NCBI GenBank assembly: GCA_020025775.1
Contig: JAHHRN010000003.1
Coordinates: 62,001-126,000 of the forward strand
Source of the DNA: Acutalibacter sp.
GTDB taxonomy: Bacteria > Bacillota > Clostridia > Oscillospirales > Acutalibacteraceae
Direction: 5' to 3'
Length of the DNA stretch: 64,000 bases
Shown here: positions 33,270 to 41,094 of the stretch, one piece after another
How the letters are laid out: each line of letters begins with the position of its first letter
Numbering within the stretch: the first letter of the stretch is position 1
Position numbers and translations under genes: made by a program
Notes under the pieces: generated by a model
What the model saw: only the letters and a program-made list of their open reading frames with translations
Databases searched by the model: none
What the model was told of the DNA's origin: nothing

Positions 33270-34178
33270 ATGAAAAAAGTTATTGCAATGCTTTTAACTC
33301 TCGTTATGGCAGTTTCTTTCTGCATCCCGAGTTTTGCATCAGGATTTGACCCCAGCCAGATTCCCGGCATGATCACAGGCGTTATCGACACTGTTAAACA
33401 GGCAGTTCAAGGCGTCGTTGCAGAAGTTGAAGCAACTATCGCTGCTGTTCCCGCTGCACCGCAAACCGACGATGAAGCTGCAGTTAAGGAATTTGAATTA
33501 GGTTGTGAAAAATGGGTTAACGCTCGTCTTGGTTTCACAGCAGATCTTGATGAATCTGGTGAACCCAAAGTAGACGAAAACGGCAACATTGTTTACATCC
33601 CCGATCCCAATGCTGAGCCCACTAAAGTTTTCACTAGAGAGTCTCTTAGTGCAGCTGTTCAGCTTCTCGTAAACCAGGGTAAGCTTACTGTTGAGCAGCA
33701 AGCTGGCATTGAGAAAGCTATCAAAAAGGCAACTCCGCCCGCAAACGCAGGTATTAAGCTTCCCGAAAACGTTGTTGCACTTATTTTAGCTGATACAGCT
33801 CAGGAACTCGTTGATGCACTTACTGCTAACAAGATTCCGCTTAACGCTATGAAGGCAGCTCTTAAAGCTCTTGTTGCAGCTAAGGTTGTAAGAAACGATG
33901 AACAGCTTCTTAACGATACTTACGCTCTTATCGATGAACTTTCCAAGAAAGATGCTGAAGCTAACAAAGGTGAAGGCGGTCTTAAAGACAAGATTTCCGG
34001 TGTTATCAACACCATTAAAGATAAGCTCGGTCTTGGCGGTGGTTCCGGCGATGACGCTTCTAACTCTGAAGCAGGCATGAAGGATCCTACCGGTGACGTA
34101 GCTATTTACTCTGTTCTCGGTGTAGCAGCAGTTGCAGGTGCAGCTCTTGTTCTTACCAGAAAGAAAAAGGAAAACTAA
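33270..34178 (+). CDS. Secreted, C-terminally anchored surface protein of unknown function
   Basis: A 302-residue exported protein. Residues 1-25 are a signal peptide (KKVIAMLLTLVMAVSFCIPSFA). The mature part is helical and Ala/Val/Lys-rich with no domain I recognise; it includes an FELGCEKWVNARLGF segment and a Pro-rich patch (DPNAEPTK). The C terminus is sortase-like: DPTGD (272-276), a hydrophobic stretch YSVLGVAAVAGAALVL and RKKK. The motif departs from LPxTG and from the clostridial (S/N)PxTG by lacking a residue between P and T. The codon pattern and strong promoter suggest high expression. It is monocistronic with a strong terminator. Confidence 0.75.
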   Translation: MKKVIAMLLTLVMAVSFCIPSFASGFDPSQIPGMITGVIDTVKQAVQGVVAEVEATIAAVPAAPQTDDEAAVKEFELGCEKWVNARLGFTADLDESGEPKVDENGNIVYIPDPNAEPTKVFTRESLSAAVQLLVNQGKLTVEQQAGIEKAIKKATPPANAGIKLPENVVALILADTAQELVDALTANKIPLNAMKAALKALVAAKVVRNDEQLLNDTYALIDELSKKDAEANKGEGGLKDKISGVINTIKDKLGLGGGSGDDASNSEAGMKDPTGDVAIYSVLGVAAVAGAALVLTRKKKEN

Positions 34179-34196
34179 TTTCTTAAATTGATATTC

Positions 34197-34231
34197 AAAA
34201 AACAAGCGGTTTCTACCGCTTGTTTTTTTTT
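34197..34231 (+). terminator. Terminator of the surface protein gene
   Basis: ACAAGCGGT / ACCGCTTGT with A and T flanks extending the stem to 14 bp, 4-base loop, long T run. Its 3' half overlaps the next promoter. Confidence 0.9.
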
Positions 34232-34248
34232 GCTTTTTATGCTATACT
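34220..34248 (+). promoter_or_regulatory. Promoter of coaX, nested in the preceding terminator
   Basis: TTGTTT (34220-34225) lies in the terminator arm and T run; 17-base spacer; TATACT (34243-34248). Confidence 0.55.
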
Positions 34249-34284
34249 CTAGAGGTTCAAAAATCTCCTAAGGAGCTTATAATT

Positions 34285-35055
34285 ATGATTTTAACTTTAG
34301 ACATTGGAAACACAACCATGAATCTCGGCCTGTTTGACGGAAACGAACTAGTCCTTCGCACGAGACTTGCCACAGAACGTCAAAAAACAGATGACCAGTT
34401 GGCTGTTGACCTTTCTAATCTTCTGTCTATGTATCATATTTCTTTATCGGAGATTAGCGGTGCAATTATCAGCTCTGTTGTACCGGAGTTGACAGATTAT
34501 ATTACAGAGGCATTAAAAAAACTTATCGGTAAAGAACCACTTTGTCTTTCACCTGGTGTGAAAACCGGTTTAAACATTTTGATTGATAATCCGGCACAGC
34601 TTGGCGCAGACTTAGCCGCTGGTGCAGTTGGTGCCGTTACGCACTATCCCCTCCCCGCTTTCATTGTAGATTTAGGAACAGCTACTAAAATCTGTGCGGT
34701 AGATGAAAACAACGGCTTTCGCGGTTGTATGATTGCACCCGGCATTACAATTTCCTTAAAAGCCTTAACCGAAAAAAGTTCCTTATTACCGACCATTCGT
34801 TTAGAACCGCCACAAAAAGCCTGTGGTACCAATACGATTGAAAGTATGCAAAGCGGTATTGTTTTGGGTACAGCCGCTATGGTAGACGGTATTTTAGATA
34901 AATTTGCCGAAGAGCTCGGCGAGCCAAAAACTATTGTATTAACAGGTGGATTAGCCTCTTCCATTGCCAAAGTTTGCAAACATCCTGTTATTGAAGACAA
35001 AGATCTTCTTCTGAAAGGCTTAAAAGCGATTTACGATAAAAATGTAAAAGCTTAG
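34285..35055 (+). CDS. coaX: Type III pantothenate kinase
   Basis: A 256-residue ASKHA-fold kinase catalysing the first step of coenzyme A synthesis. The phosphate loop is LDIGNTTMNLGLFDG with the catalytic Asp, followed by the ATRLATERQKTDDQ-like segment, NPAQLGADLAAGAVGA, the adenosine motif VDLGTATK and GGLASSI near the C terminus. Type III enzymes need a monovalent cation and are not feedback-inhibited by CoA. It starts behind AAGGAG and is followed at 68 bases by a probable pantothenate S component, making a salvage operon. Confidence 0.94.
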   Translation: MILTLDIGNTTMNLGLFDGNELVLRTRLATERQKTDDQLAVDLSNLLSMYHISLSEISGAIISSVVPELTDYITEALKKLIGKEPLCLSPGVKTGLNILIDNPAQLGADLAAGAVGAVTHYPLPAFIVDLGTATKICAVDENNGFRGCMIAPGITISLKALTEKSSLLPTIRLEPPQKACGTNTIESMQSGIVLGTAAMVDGILDKFAEELGEPKTIVLTGGLASSIAKVCKHPVIEDKDLLLKGLKAIYDKNVKA

Positions 35056-35123
35056 CCTCTTCTATATTTCCCGTCAATTTTGCGTTGCATCCCGTATGGG
35101 AGCAGCAGCAAGGAGGAATATAT

Positions 35124-35762
35124 ATGTCAAAACAACCCCTATCCGCATCCGCTAGGCGAAAGAAAACCTTTTTGCTTACGGAAAACGCCATGCTCATTGC
35201 TATCACAGCCGTGATGGGCTTCACAAGAATCGGCATGTTACCGATTGGACCGATGGAAATTACCCTGTTAATGCTTCCGGTCATTATCGGTGCAATTACC
35301 GGTGGCGTGATTACCGCCACAATTCTAGGTACAGCGTTTGGTATTGTAAGTTTCATACAATGCTTTACGGTTAATCCTTTCGGCATGATTCTATTTGAGG
35401 AAAGCCCCTTTAAATGTTTTATTGTCTGCGTTCTCACTAGAGTTCTTGTAGGACTTTTCAGCGGTCTGATTTATAAAGCCTGTGCAAAGGTGGACAAGAA
35501 AAACTCTTGGAGCATTCCTGTAACTGCAGTATGTGCTTCCCTGCTGAACACCATTTTATTCTTAGGTGCTTTAGCTCTTTTCTTCGGTTCTCACGTATTT
35601 ACGCCTGAAGAAGCCACAGCCATCGGTGCAGATAACGTATTACATTTTGTCATTGCCGCATCAATCAGTGTAAACGCACCTATTGAGCTTCTTGTTAACG
35701 TTGTCCTCGGTTCTGCCATCGGCAAAGCTGTCAGCGTAGCCATGAAGCGCATTGTAAAATAA
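35124..35762 (+). CDS. panT: ECF transporter S component, probably for pantothenate
   Basis: A 213-residue membrane protein with about six helices. ENAMLIAITAVMGFTRIGMLPIGPMEITLLMLPVIIGAI is the characteristic N-terminal block of the ECF substrate-binding (S) family. The position directly after coaX argues for PanT, the pantothenate S component, which works with the shared EcfAAT energy module encoded elsewhere. ATG at 35124 sits 7 bases after AAGGAGG; the longer frame from 35085 has no ribosome site. The substrate is inferred from context. Confidence 0.82.
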   Translation: MSKQPLSASARRKKTFLLTENAMLIAITAVMGFTRIGMLPIGPMEITLLMLPVIIGAITGGVITATILGTAFGIVSFIQCFTVNPFGMILFEESPFKCFIVCVLTRVLVGLFSGLIYKACAKVDKKNSWSIPVTAVCASLLNTILFLGALALFFGSHVFTPEEATAIGADNVLHFVIAASISVNAPIELLVNVVLGSAIGKAVSVAMKRIVK

Positions 35763-35766
35763 GAAC

Positions 35767-35806
35767 AAAAAAGAGAAACGATATATATCGTTTCTCTTTT
35801 TTTATT
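35767..35806 (+). terminator. Terminator of the coaX-panT operon
   Basis: A near-perfect palindrome (AAAAAAGAGAAACGATAT and its complement) ending in CTCTTTTTTT. Confidence 0.88.
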
Positions 35807-35817
35807 ATCTATAAAAA

Positions 35818-35847
35818 ATACCGACTTGAGAAATCTCAAGACGGTAT
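35818..35847 (-). terminator. Terminator of pckG
   Basis: ATACCG and CTTGAGA arms pair with TCTCAAG and CGGTAT around a single mismatch; on the minus strand TTTTTTATAG follows. Confidence 0.85.
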
Positions 35848-35869
35848 TTCATTACGTTAAAAACAAGTC

Positions 35870-37660
35870 TTATTTAAGGTTGTTCTTAAGAGTATCAAGC
35901 TCGTCTGCGAGTTCCTTCGGTAATTTGTCACCGAACTTAGCATAGAATTCGCCGATGCCTTCTGCTTCGTTAGCCCAAAGCTCCTTATCTACGTCTAAGA
36001 TGCTTTCGAGTCTATCATAGGAAACTTCATCCTCAATGCCTTCAAGGTTGATGTCCTTAGCATAAGGAATGTAACCGATTGCGGTTTCCTGAGCATCAAC
36101 GGTGCCTTCGCAACGCTTGATGATCCATTCAAGAACACGAAGGTTGTCGCCGAAGCCCGGCCATACAAAGTTGCCTTCGTCATCTTTTCTGAACCAGTTA
36201 ACGTTGAAGATCTTGGGAGCCTTGTCAGGATCCAAGGTCTGACCAATTTCGATCCAGTGTTTCCAATAGTCACCCATGTTGTAGCCGCAGAACGGAAGCA
36301 TTGCCATCGGGTCACGACGAACAACACCAACTGCGCCAGCAGCTGCTGCGGTGGTTTCGGAAGCCATGATGGAGCCTACAAATACACCGTGGTTCCAGTC
36401 TCTGGACTGGTAAACAAGGGGAGCAAGCTTTGCACGTCTGCCGCCAAATACGAAAGCGGAAATCGGCACGCCGTTTACGTTTTCAAACTCAGAGCTGATG
36501 CAGGGGCAGTTAACAGCCGGTGCGGAGAAACGGCTGTTCGGATGAGCAAGGTTTTTGCCTTCTGCTTTCCATTCAACGCCGTTGGTCTTAATGCCGGTCC
36601 ACTCTTCTGCATTTACAGGCGGATTCTTGTCGAGGCCTTCCCACCAAACAGTGTTATCATCGAGGTTACGAGCAACGTTGGTGAAGATGGTGCCCTTTCT
36701 TGTAGAAGCAAGTGCGTTCGGGTTGGACTTTTCGTTTGTACCCGGTGCAACGCCGAAGAAACCGTTTTCAGGGTTGATAGCATAAAGTCTGCCATCTTCG
36801 CCCTTGCGGATCCAGGAAATATCGTCGCCTACGCACCAAACTTTGTAGCCCTTTGCACGATAGCCTTCCGGAGGAATAAGCATAGCGAGGTTGGTCTTAC
36901 CGCAAGCAGACGGGAATGCTGCGCAGATGTACTTAACTTCGCCCTTCGGATTTTCAAGGCCTAAGATGAGCATATGCTCAGCCTGCCAGCCTTCGTTCTT
37001 GCCCTGATAAGAAGCAATACGAAGTGCAAAGCACTTTTTACCGAGTAATACGTTTCCGCCGTATGCGGAGTTAACGGAAATAATGGTGTTGTCTTCAGGG
37101 AACTGGCAAATCCAGCGCTTTTCGGGGTCAACATCACATTTGCAGTGCATGCCGCGAACCCAGTCGTTGCTGTCGCCTAAAACGTCCATAACCTTCTTAC
37201 CAACACGGGTCATGATAGCCATGTTGAGAACAACGTAAATGGAGTCTGTAATTTCAATACCAATCTTAGAAAGTTTAGAACCAACCGGACCCATGGAATA
37301 CGGGATAACGTACATGGTTCTGCCCTTGTAGCTGCCACGAGCAATATCATAAAGCATTTCATATGCTTTAGAGGGCTCCATCCAGTGGTTTGTCGGACCT
37401 GCGTCCTCTTCTTTTTTAGAGCAGATAAGAGTTCTCTCTTCAACACGAGCAACGTCGTTCGGAGCGGTTCTGTGATAGTAGCAATCGGGAAGAAGATCCT
37501 GATTTAACTTAATCATTTCACCGGTGCTGCATGCTTCTGCACGAAGTGCCTCGATCTGTTCTTCAGAGCCGTCAATCCATACAACATGGTCAGGCTGTAA
37601 AAGAGCAATTTTTTCATCCAACCATGCTAAGATGCTCGGATTCTTGGTAAGTGCTTCCAT
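35870..37660 (-). CDS. pckG: Phosphoenolpyruvate carboxykinase (GTP)
   Basis: A 596-residue enzyme interconverting oxaloacetate and PEP with GTP/GDP, at the gluconeogenesis/anaplerosis node; in anaerobes it often runs toward oxaloacetate. The nucleotide P-loop is AAFPSACGKTNLAML, with the GTP-type cysteine in the loop. Also visible are YVIPYSMGPVGSKLSKIG, FGVAPGTNEKSNPNA, the metal-site region VGDDISWIR and VFGGRRAKLAPLVYQSRDWNHGVF. ATG at 37660 follows AAAGGAGAAAAG. It is monocistronic with an untranslated leader of about 110 nt containing a perfect palindrome (37715-37734). Confidence 0.97.
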   Translation of the reverse strand: MEALTKNPSILAWLDEKIALLQPDHVVWIDGSEEQIEALRAEACSTGEMIKLNQDLLPDCYYHRTAPNDVARVEERTLICSKKEEDAGPTNHWMEPSKAYEMLYDIARGSYKGRTMYVIPYSMGPVGSKLSKIGIEITDSIYVVLNMAIMTRVGKKVMDVLGDSNDWVRGMHCKCDVDPEKRWICQFPEDNTIISVNSAYGGNVLLGKKCFALRIASYQGKNEGWQAEHMLILGLENPKGEVKYICAAFPSACGKTNLAMLIPPEGYRAKGYKVWCVGDDISWIRKGEDGRLYAINPENGFFGVAPGTNEKSNPNALASTRKGTIFTNVARNLDDNTVWWEGLDKNPPVNAEEWTGIKTNGVEWKAEGKNLAHPNSRFSAPAVNCPCISSEFENVNGVPISAFVFGGRRAKLAPLVYQSRDWNHGVFVGSIMASETTAAAAGAVGVVRRDPMAMLPFCGYNMGDYWKHWIEIGQTLDPDKAPKIFNVNWFRKDDEGNFVWPGFGDNLRVLEWIIKRCEGTVDAQETAIGYIPYAKDINLEGIEDEVSYDRLESILDVDKELWANEAEGIGEFYAKFGDKLPKELADELDTLKNNLK

Positions 37661-37714
37661 AGTCTTTTCTCCTTTATCGTATTCGGCTTTCGCCTAAATT
37701 TTTGACATGGTTTC

Positions 37715-37734
37715 ATTGCAAAATCCTTTGCAAT
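37715..37734. promoter_or_regulatory. Perfect palindrome in the pckG leader
   Basis: ATTGCAAA-N4-TTTGCAAT, 8-bp arms, about 40-60 bases downstream of the predicted pckG transcript start. The shape resembles a dimeric regulator site (Rex sites are TTGTTAA-N4-TTAACAA-like) but the sequence differs. No T run follows, so it is not a terminator. Confidence 0.45.
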
Positions 37735-37780
37735 TCAACTAAAAAGAAAATAAAAATCAAATCCTTTCCAGTTTAAAAGC

Positions 37781-37809
37781 ATTATAATCTATTTCCCAAA
37801 GAATTGCAA
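37781..37809 (-). promoter_or_regulatory. Promoter of pckG
   Basis: TTGCAA (37804-37809), 17-base spacer, TATAAT (37781-37786) on the minus strand. Confidence 0.75.
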
Positions 37810-37884
37810 GAATCAAATTGTTAATAAAGTGTCAAATATCTAAAAATTTTTTATGAAAAGAGACAAAATCATAGAAATTTTGTT

Positions 37885-38901
37885 TTATTCATCCTCTTCA
37901 ATCGGCATATTGGCGCTGGCATTCAGCTCCATGGTACCGCGTTTTCCGGCTTTCCATTCGTAATAGCCTTGCGCGCCTACCATTGCAGCATTATCTCCGC
38001 AAAGTGAAAGCTCCGGTAAATAGAGCGTTACGCCCATTTGCTTTGCCAAATTCTGCATTCTAGCACGCAGAACAGAGTTTGCCGATACACCACCAGCAAG
38101 CACCAACTTTTTCATATCCGGATTTTCCAGTAGTGCCGCTTTTGTGTTTTTTTCTAAGAGATCAACAACCGCCTTTAAAAATGAGGCGCCTAAATCCTCT
38201 TTCACAATAGTTTCACCCTTTTGCTGGGCATTATGTATTTGATTCACAACGGCAGTTTTAAGTCCAGAGAAACTGAAATCTAAGGGACTTTCGTCTACTC
38301 TGGGGTGCGGAAAACTATATGCCTCGGCGTTTCCCGTTTGTGCCATACGGTCTAAAGTTACACCGCCGGGATAGGAATAACCGAGAGCACGTGCCGCTTT
38401 GTCGAGTGCTTCCCCTGCTGCATCGTCTCTGGTTCTGCCAATGACCTCAAAATCAGTATAATCTTTTACTTTTACCAATAAAGTGTTGCCGCCGGACACC
38501 ACAAGGCAAAGGAAAGGCGGCTCCAAATCGGGATGCGTAATATAATTGGAAGCGATGTGAGAACGAAGATGATGCACAGGCACTAAAGGTTTATTTGCCG
38601 CCAGTGCCAACCCTTTTGCATAATTCACACCGACGAGTAAAGCACCGATAAGCCCCGGCGCATAGGTTACTGCAATGGCATCTATATCTACAAGTGCACA
38701 GTCGGCTTTTTGCAAAGCTTCCTCTACGACTGCCGAAATCGCTTCAGCGTGCATTCTGGACGCAATTTCCGGTACTACACCGCCAAAGATTTTATGCTGT
38801 TCAATTTGTGTAGCAACTACGGAAGAAATCACATTTCTGCCGTTTTCCACTACAGCTGCCGCAGTTTCATCGCAAGAGCTTTCAATGGAAAGAATTTTCA
38901 T
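37885..38901 (-). CDS. tsaD: tRNA N6-threonylcarbamoyladenosine synthase subunit TsaD
   Basis: A 338-residue ASKHA-fold protein that transfers the threonylcarbamoyl group to A37 of ANN-reading tRNAs, with TsaB and TsaE. Seen: ILSIESSCDETAAAVV at the N terminus, the metal motif VHHLRSHIASN (H-x3-H), VSGGNTLLV, GEALDKAARALG, VLAGGVSANSVLR and SLCGDNAAMVG. The open frame extends to 38955, but ATG at 38901 after GGTGAT gives the normal family start and length. tsaB and tsaE are not in the window; a RimI domain, usually in the same cluster, is fused to a phosphatase at 41095-41952. No clear terminator follows. Confidence 0.96.
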   Translation of the reverse strand: MKILSIESSCDETAAAVVENGRNVISSVVATQIEQHKIFGGVVPEIASRMHAEAISAVVEEALQKADCALVDIDAIAVTYAPGLIGALLVGVNYAKGLALAANKPLVPVHHLRSHIASNYITHPDLEPPFLCLVVSGGNTLLVKVKDYTDFEVIGRTRDDAAGEALDKAARALGYSYPGGVTLDRMAQTGNAEAYSFPHPRVDESPLDFSFSGLKTAVVNQIHNAQQKGETIVKEDLGASFLKAVVDLLEKNTKAALLENPDMKKLVLAGGVSANSVLRARMQNLAKQMGVTLYLPELSLCGDNAAMVGAQGYYEWKAGKRGTMELNASANMPIEEDE

Positions 38902-38958
38902 TTTATCACCGTTTCTACCATAAAATCGCTTAAAAATATAAGCTTTAAAAACCAACTT

Positions 38959-38987
38959 ATTTTAGCACATATATATAGAAATAGCAA
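38959..38987 (-). promoter_or_regulatory. Promoter of tsaD
   Basis: TTGCTA (38982-38987), 17-base spacer, TAAAAT (38959-38964) on the minus strand. The 38902-39250 gap holds this and the rpsB promoter; 38988-39116 shows nothing else. Confidence 0.6.
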
Positions 38988-39116
38988 ATCTTACTTTGCA
39001 CCTCAAAATTTCTCTGTATATCCTCTAAGAAATCTCTTTTTTCACAATCTGTTCTTGTAAAAAGCGTACAAATCTTTGAAAAAGCCCGTAAAATAGAGAT
39101 TTTCTGCAAAAAAGAC

Positions 39117-39145
39117 TTGAAAAATAATGCCTTTGATGCTATAAT
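39117..39145 (+). promoter_or_regulatory. Promoter of rpsB-tsf
   Basis: TTGAAA (39117-39122), 17-base spacer, TATAAT (39140-39145). A structured leader of about 100 nt follows (GC-rich patches near 39160-39215), which may carry an autoregulatory S2 site, but I could not identify a known motif. Confidence 0.75.
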
Positions 39146-39250
39146 TTTTAAGCTATTCCACACGCATAGGGATTCGCATTAAAATTGCGTGCAAACGTCT
39201 TAGTGCGAAAGTGATCTATAGCGGAGGCAAAAATAAGGAGGAAAAAAATT

Positions 39251-39985
39251 ATGTCAGTTGTATCCATGAAGCAATTGCTCGAAGCAGGTGTTCATTTCGG
39301 ACACCAGACCAGAAGATGGAACCCCAAAATGGCGGAATACATCTTCACAGAAAGAAACGGTATCTACATCATCGATTTGCAGAAGACCGTTAAGAAGTTA
39401 GAAGAAGCTTATATGTTCGTTCGCGACATCGCTGCTGAAGGCAACGAAATCCTTTTCGTTGGTACCAAGAAGCAGGCTCAGGATTCCATTAAGGAAGAAG
39501 CTATTCGTTGCGGTATGCCTTTCGTCAACGCTCGTTGGCTCGGCGGTATGCTCACCAACTTCACCACCATTAAGAGAAGAATTAAGCGTTTAGGTCAGCT
39601 CCAGGCTATGAGAGAAGACGGTACTTTCGAACTTCTCCCCAAGAAGGAAGCTGCTAAGCTTGAACTTGAAATCGAAAAGCTCGAAAAATACCTCGGCGGT
39701 ATCACCGAAATGAAGAAGCAGCCCGCTGCTATGTTCATCGTTGACCCCCGCAAGGAAAGAATCGCTGTTGCAGAAGCTAAGAAGCTCGGTATTCCGATTA
39801 TCGCTATCGTTGATACCAACTGCGATCCCGACGAAATCGACTACGTTATCCCGGGTAACGATGACGCTATCCGCGCTGTAAAGCTTATTGCAGGCGCTAT
39901 GGCTGATGCTGTTATCGAAGGTCGTCAGGGCATGCAGGGCGCAGCTGCTCAGGAAGAAGTTTCCGAAGAAGCAGACGCTCAGTAA
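39251..39985 (+). CDS. rpsB: 30S ribosomal protein S2
   Basis: A 244-residue small-subunit protein. [29 protein letters not shown] at the N terminus, [21 protein letters not shown] and [22 protein letters not shown] are universally conserved S2 blocks. It ends in an acidic tail ([10 protein letters not shown]). The ATG follows AAGGAGG. It is co-transcribed with tsf, as in most bacteria. Its C-ending, translation-optimal codons reflect high expression. Confidence 0.98.
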   Translation: MSVVSMKQLLEAGVHFGHQTRRWNPKMAEYIFTERNGIYIIDLQKTVKKLEEAYMFVRDIAAEGNEILFVGTKKQAQDSIKEEAIRCGMPFVNARWLGGMLTNFTTIKRRIKRLGQLQAMREDGTFELLPKKEAAKLELEIEKLEKYLGGITEMKKQPAAMFIVDPRKERIAVAEAKKLGIPIIAIVDTNCDPDEIDYVIPGNDDAIRAVKLIAGAMADAVIEGRQGMQGAAAQEEVSEEADAQ

Positions 39986-40000
39986 AATTTATAAATCATT

Positions 40001-40030
40001 TTGTGCCTGCGCATCCATGTGCGGGCACAA
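40001..40030 (+). other. Stable hairpin between rpsB and tsf
   Basis: TTGTGCCTGCGCA / TGTGCGGGCACAA, 13-bp stem with two G-U pairs and a 4-base loop, with no T run after it (TTAAAATC). It probably modulates relative rpsB/tsf mRNA levels or stability rather than terminating fully. Confidence 0.65.
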
Positions 40031-40062
40031 TTAAAATCTCGATTATTTAGGAGGAAATCATT

Positions 40063-40989
40063 ATGGCATTTACCGCAGCAGATGTTAAAGCACTTCGCGA
40101 AAAGACAGGCGTTGGCATGATGGACTGCAAAAAGGCTCTCGTTGAAGCTGACGGCGATATGGACAAGGCTATCGACGTTCTTAGAGAAAAAGGTCTTGCT
40201 GCTTCTACAAAGAAGGCAGGCAGAATCGCTGCTGAAGGCGTTGTTTTAACTTATACAGATGAAGACAAGAACGTAAGCGTTATGGTTGAAGTTAACTCTG
40301 AAACCGACTTCGTTGCTAAGAACGACAAGTTCACCAGCTATGTTCGCAGCGTTGCAAAGACCATCGCTGATACCAACCCGGCAGACGTTGACGCTCTTCT
40401 CGCTACCACTCTTGACGGTAGCGACAGAACCGTTCAGGAAAACTTACAGGACCTCGTTCTTTCCATCGGCGAAAACATGAAAATTCGTCGTTTCGAAAGA
40501 GTTGAAAGCGTTGCAGCTTCCTACATTCACGCAGGCGGCGCTGTAGGCGTTCTCGTTCTCTTCGACACCGATGCTGAAACCGCTAAGACTGATGCTTTCA
40601 AAGTTATGGGTAAGGACGTTGCAATGCAGGTTGCAGCTATGAGCCCCTCCTACCTTGATCCCGCTTCTGTTCCGGCTGATGTTCTTGCACATGAAAAAGA
40701 AATCATGACCGCTCAGCTTGCTGAAGACCCGAAGATGAAGGGCAAGCCCGAACAGGTTCTTGCTAAGATCGTGGAAGGTAAGATTGGTAAGTACTACAAA
40801 GAGAACTGCCTTCTTGAGCAGGCTTTCGTTAAAGACGATAAGATGAACGTTCAGAAGTACATCGACTCCGTTGCTAAGGAACTCGGTGCTGAAATCAAGG
40901 CAACTTCTTTCATCCGCTATGCTAAGGGTGAAGGCCTTGAAAAGAAGGAAGAAAATTTCGCAGCTGAAATCGCAAGCATGCTTAAATAA
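40063..40989 (+). CDS. tsf: Translation elongation factor Ts
   Basis: A 308-residue guanine-nucleotide exchange factor for EF-Tu. The N-terminal UBA-like domain reads ADVKALREKTGVGMMDCKKALVEADGD, and the core contains the EF-Tu contact TDFVAKNDKF (about residues 80-89) and MQVAAMSPSYL. It ends with the usual C-terminal helical module. ATG follows TAGGAGG. A strong terminator closes the operon. Confidence 0.98.
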   Translation: MAFTAADVKALREKTGVGMMDCKKALVEADGDMDKAIDVLREKGLAASTKKAGRIAAEGVVLTYTDEDKNVSVMVEVNSETDFVAKNDKFTSYVRSVAKTIADTNPADVDALLATTLDGSDRTVQENLQDLVLSIGENMKIRRFERVESVAASYIHAGGAVGVLVLFDTDAETAKTDAFKVMGKDVAMQVAAMSPSYLDPASVPADVLAHEKEIMTAQLAEDPKMKGKPEQVLAKIVEGKIGKYYKENCLLEQAFVKDDKMNVQKYIDSVAKELGAEIKATSFIRYAKGEGLEKKEENFAAEIASMLK

Positions 40990-41015
40990 GTTTCTCCCCT
41001 CGCCTATTTGAAATT

Positions 41016-41046
41016 AAAGCGACAAGGTTCTTTGCCTTGTCGCTTT
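41016..41046 (+). terminator. Terminator of rpsB-tsf
   Basis: AAAGCGACAAGG / CCTTGTCGCTTT, 12-bp perfect stem and TTTTTTC tail. Confidence 0.92.
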
Positions 41047-41055
41047 TTTCATATC

Positions 41056-41091
41056 AAAAAACCGCCCACTTTTTTAAAGCAGGCGGTTTTT
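41056..41091 (-). terminator. Terminator of the polA operon
   Basis: AAAAACCGCC / GGCGGTTTTT outer stem with a further TGCTTT/AAGTG-type inner stem; on the minus strand a TTTTTTG tail. It lies 4 bases past the fusion gene stop. Confidence 0.88.
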
Positions 41092-41094
41092 GTT

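Noticed and set aside
37885..38955. Longer TsaD beginning at 38955
   Set aside because: The extra 18 residues (Phe/Lys/Tyr-rich) are absent from the family, and the ATG at 38901 has a ribosome site and gives the normal length.
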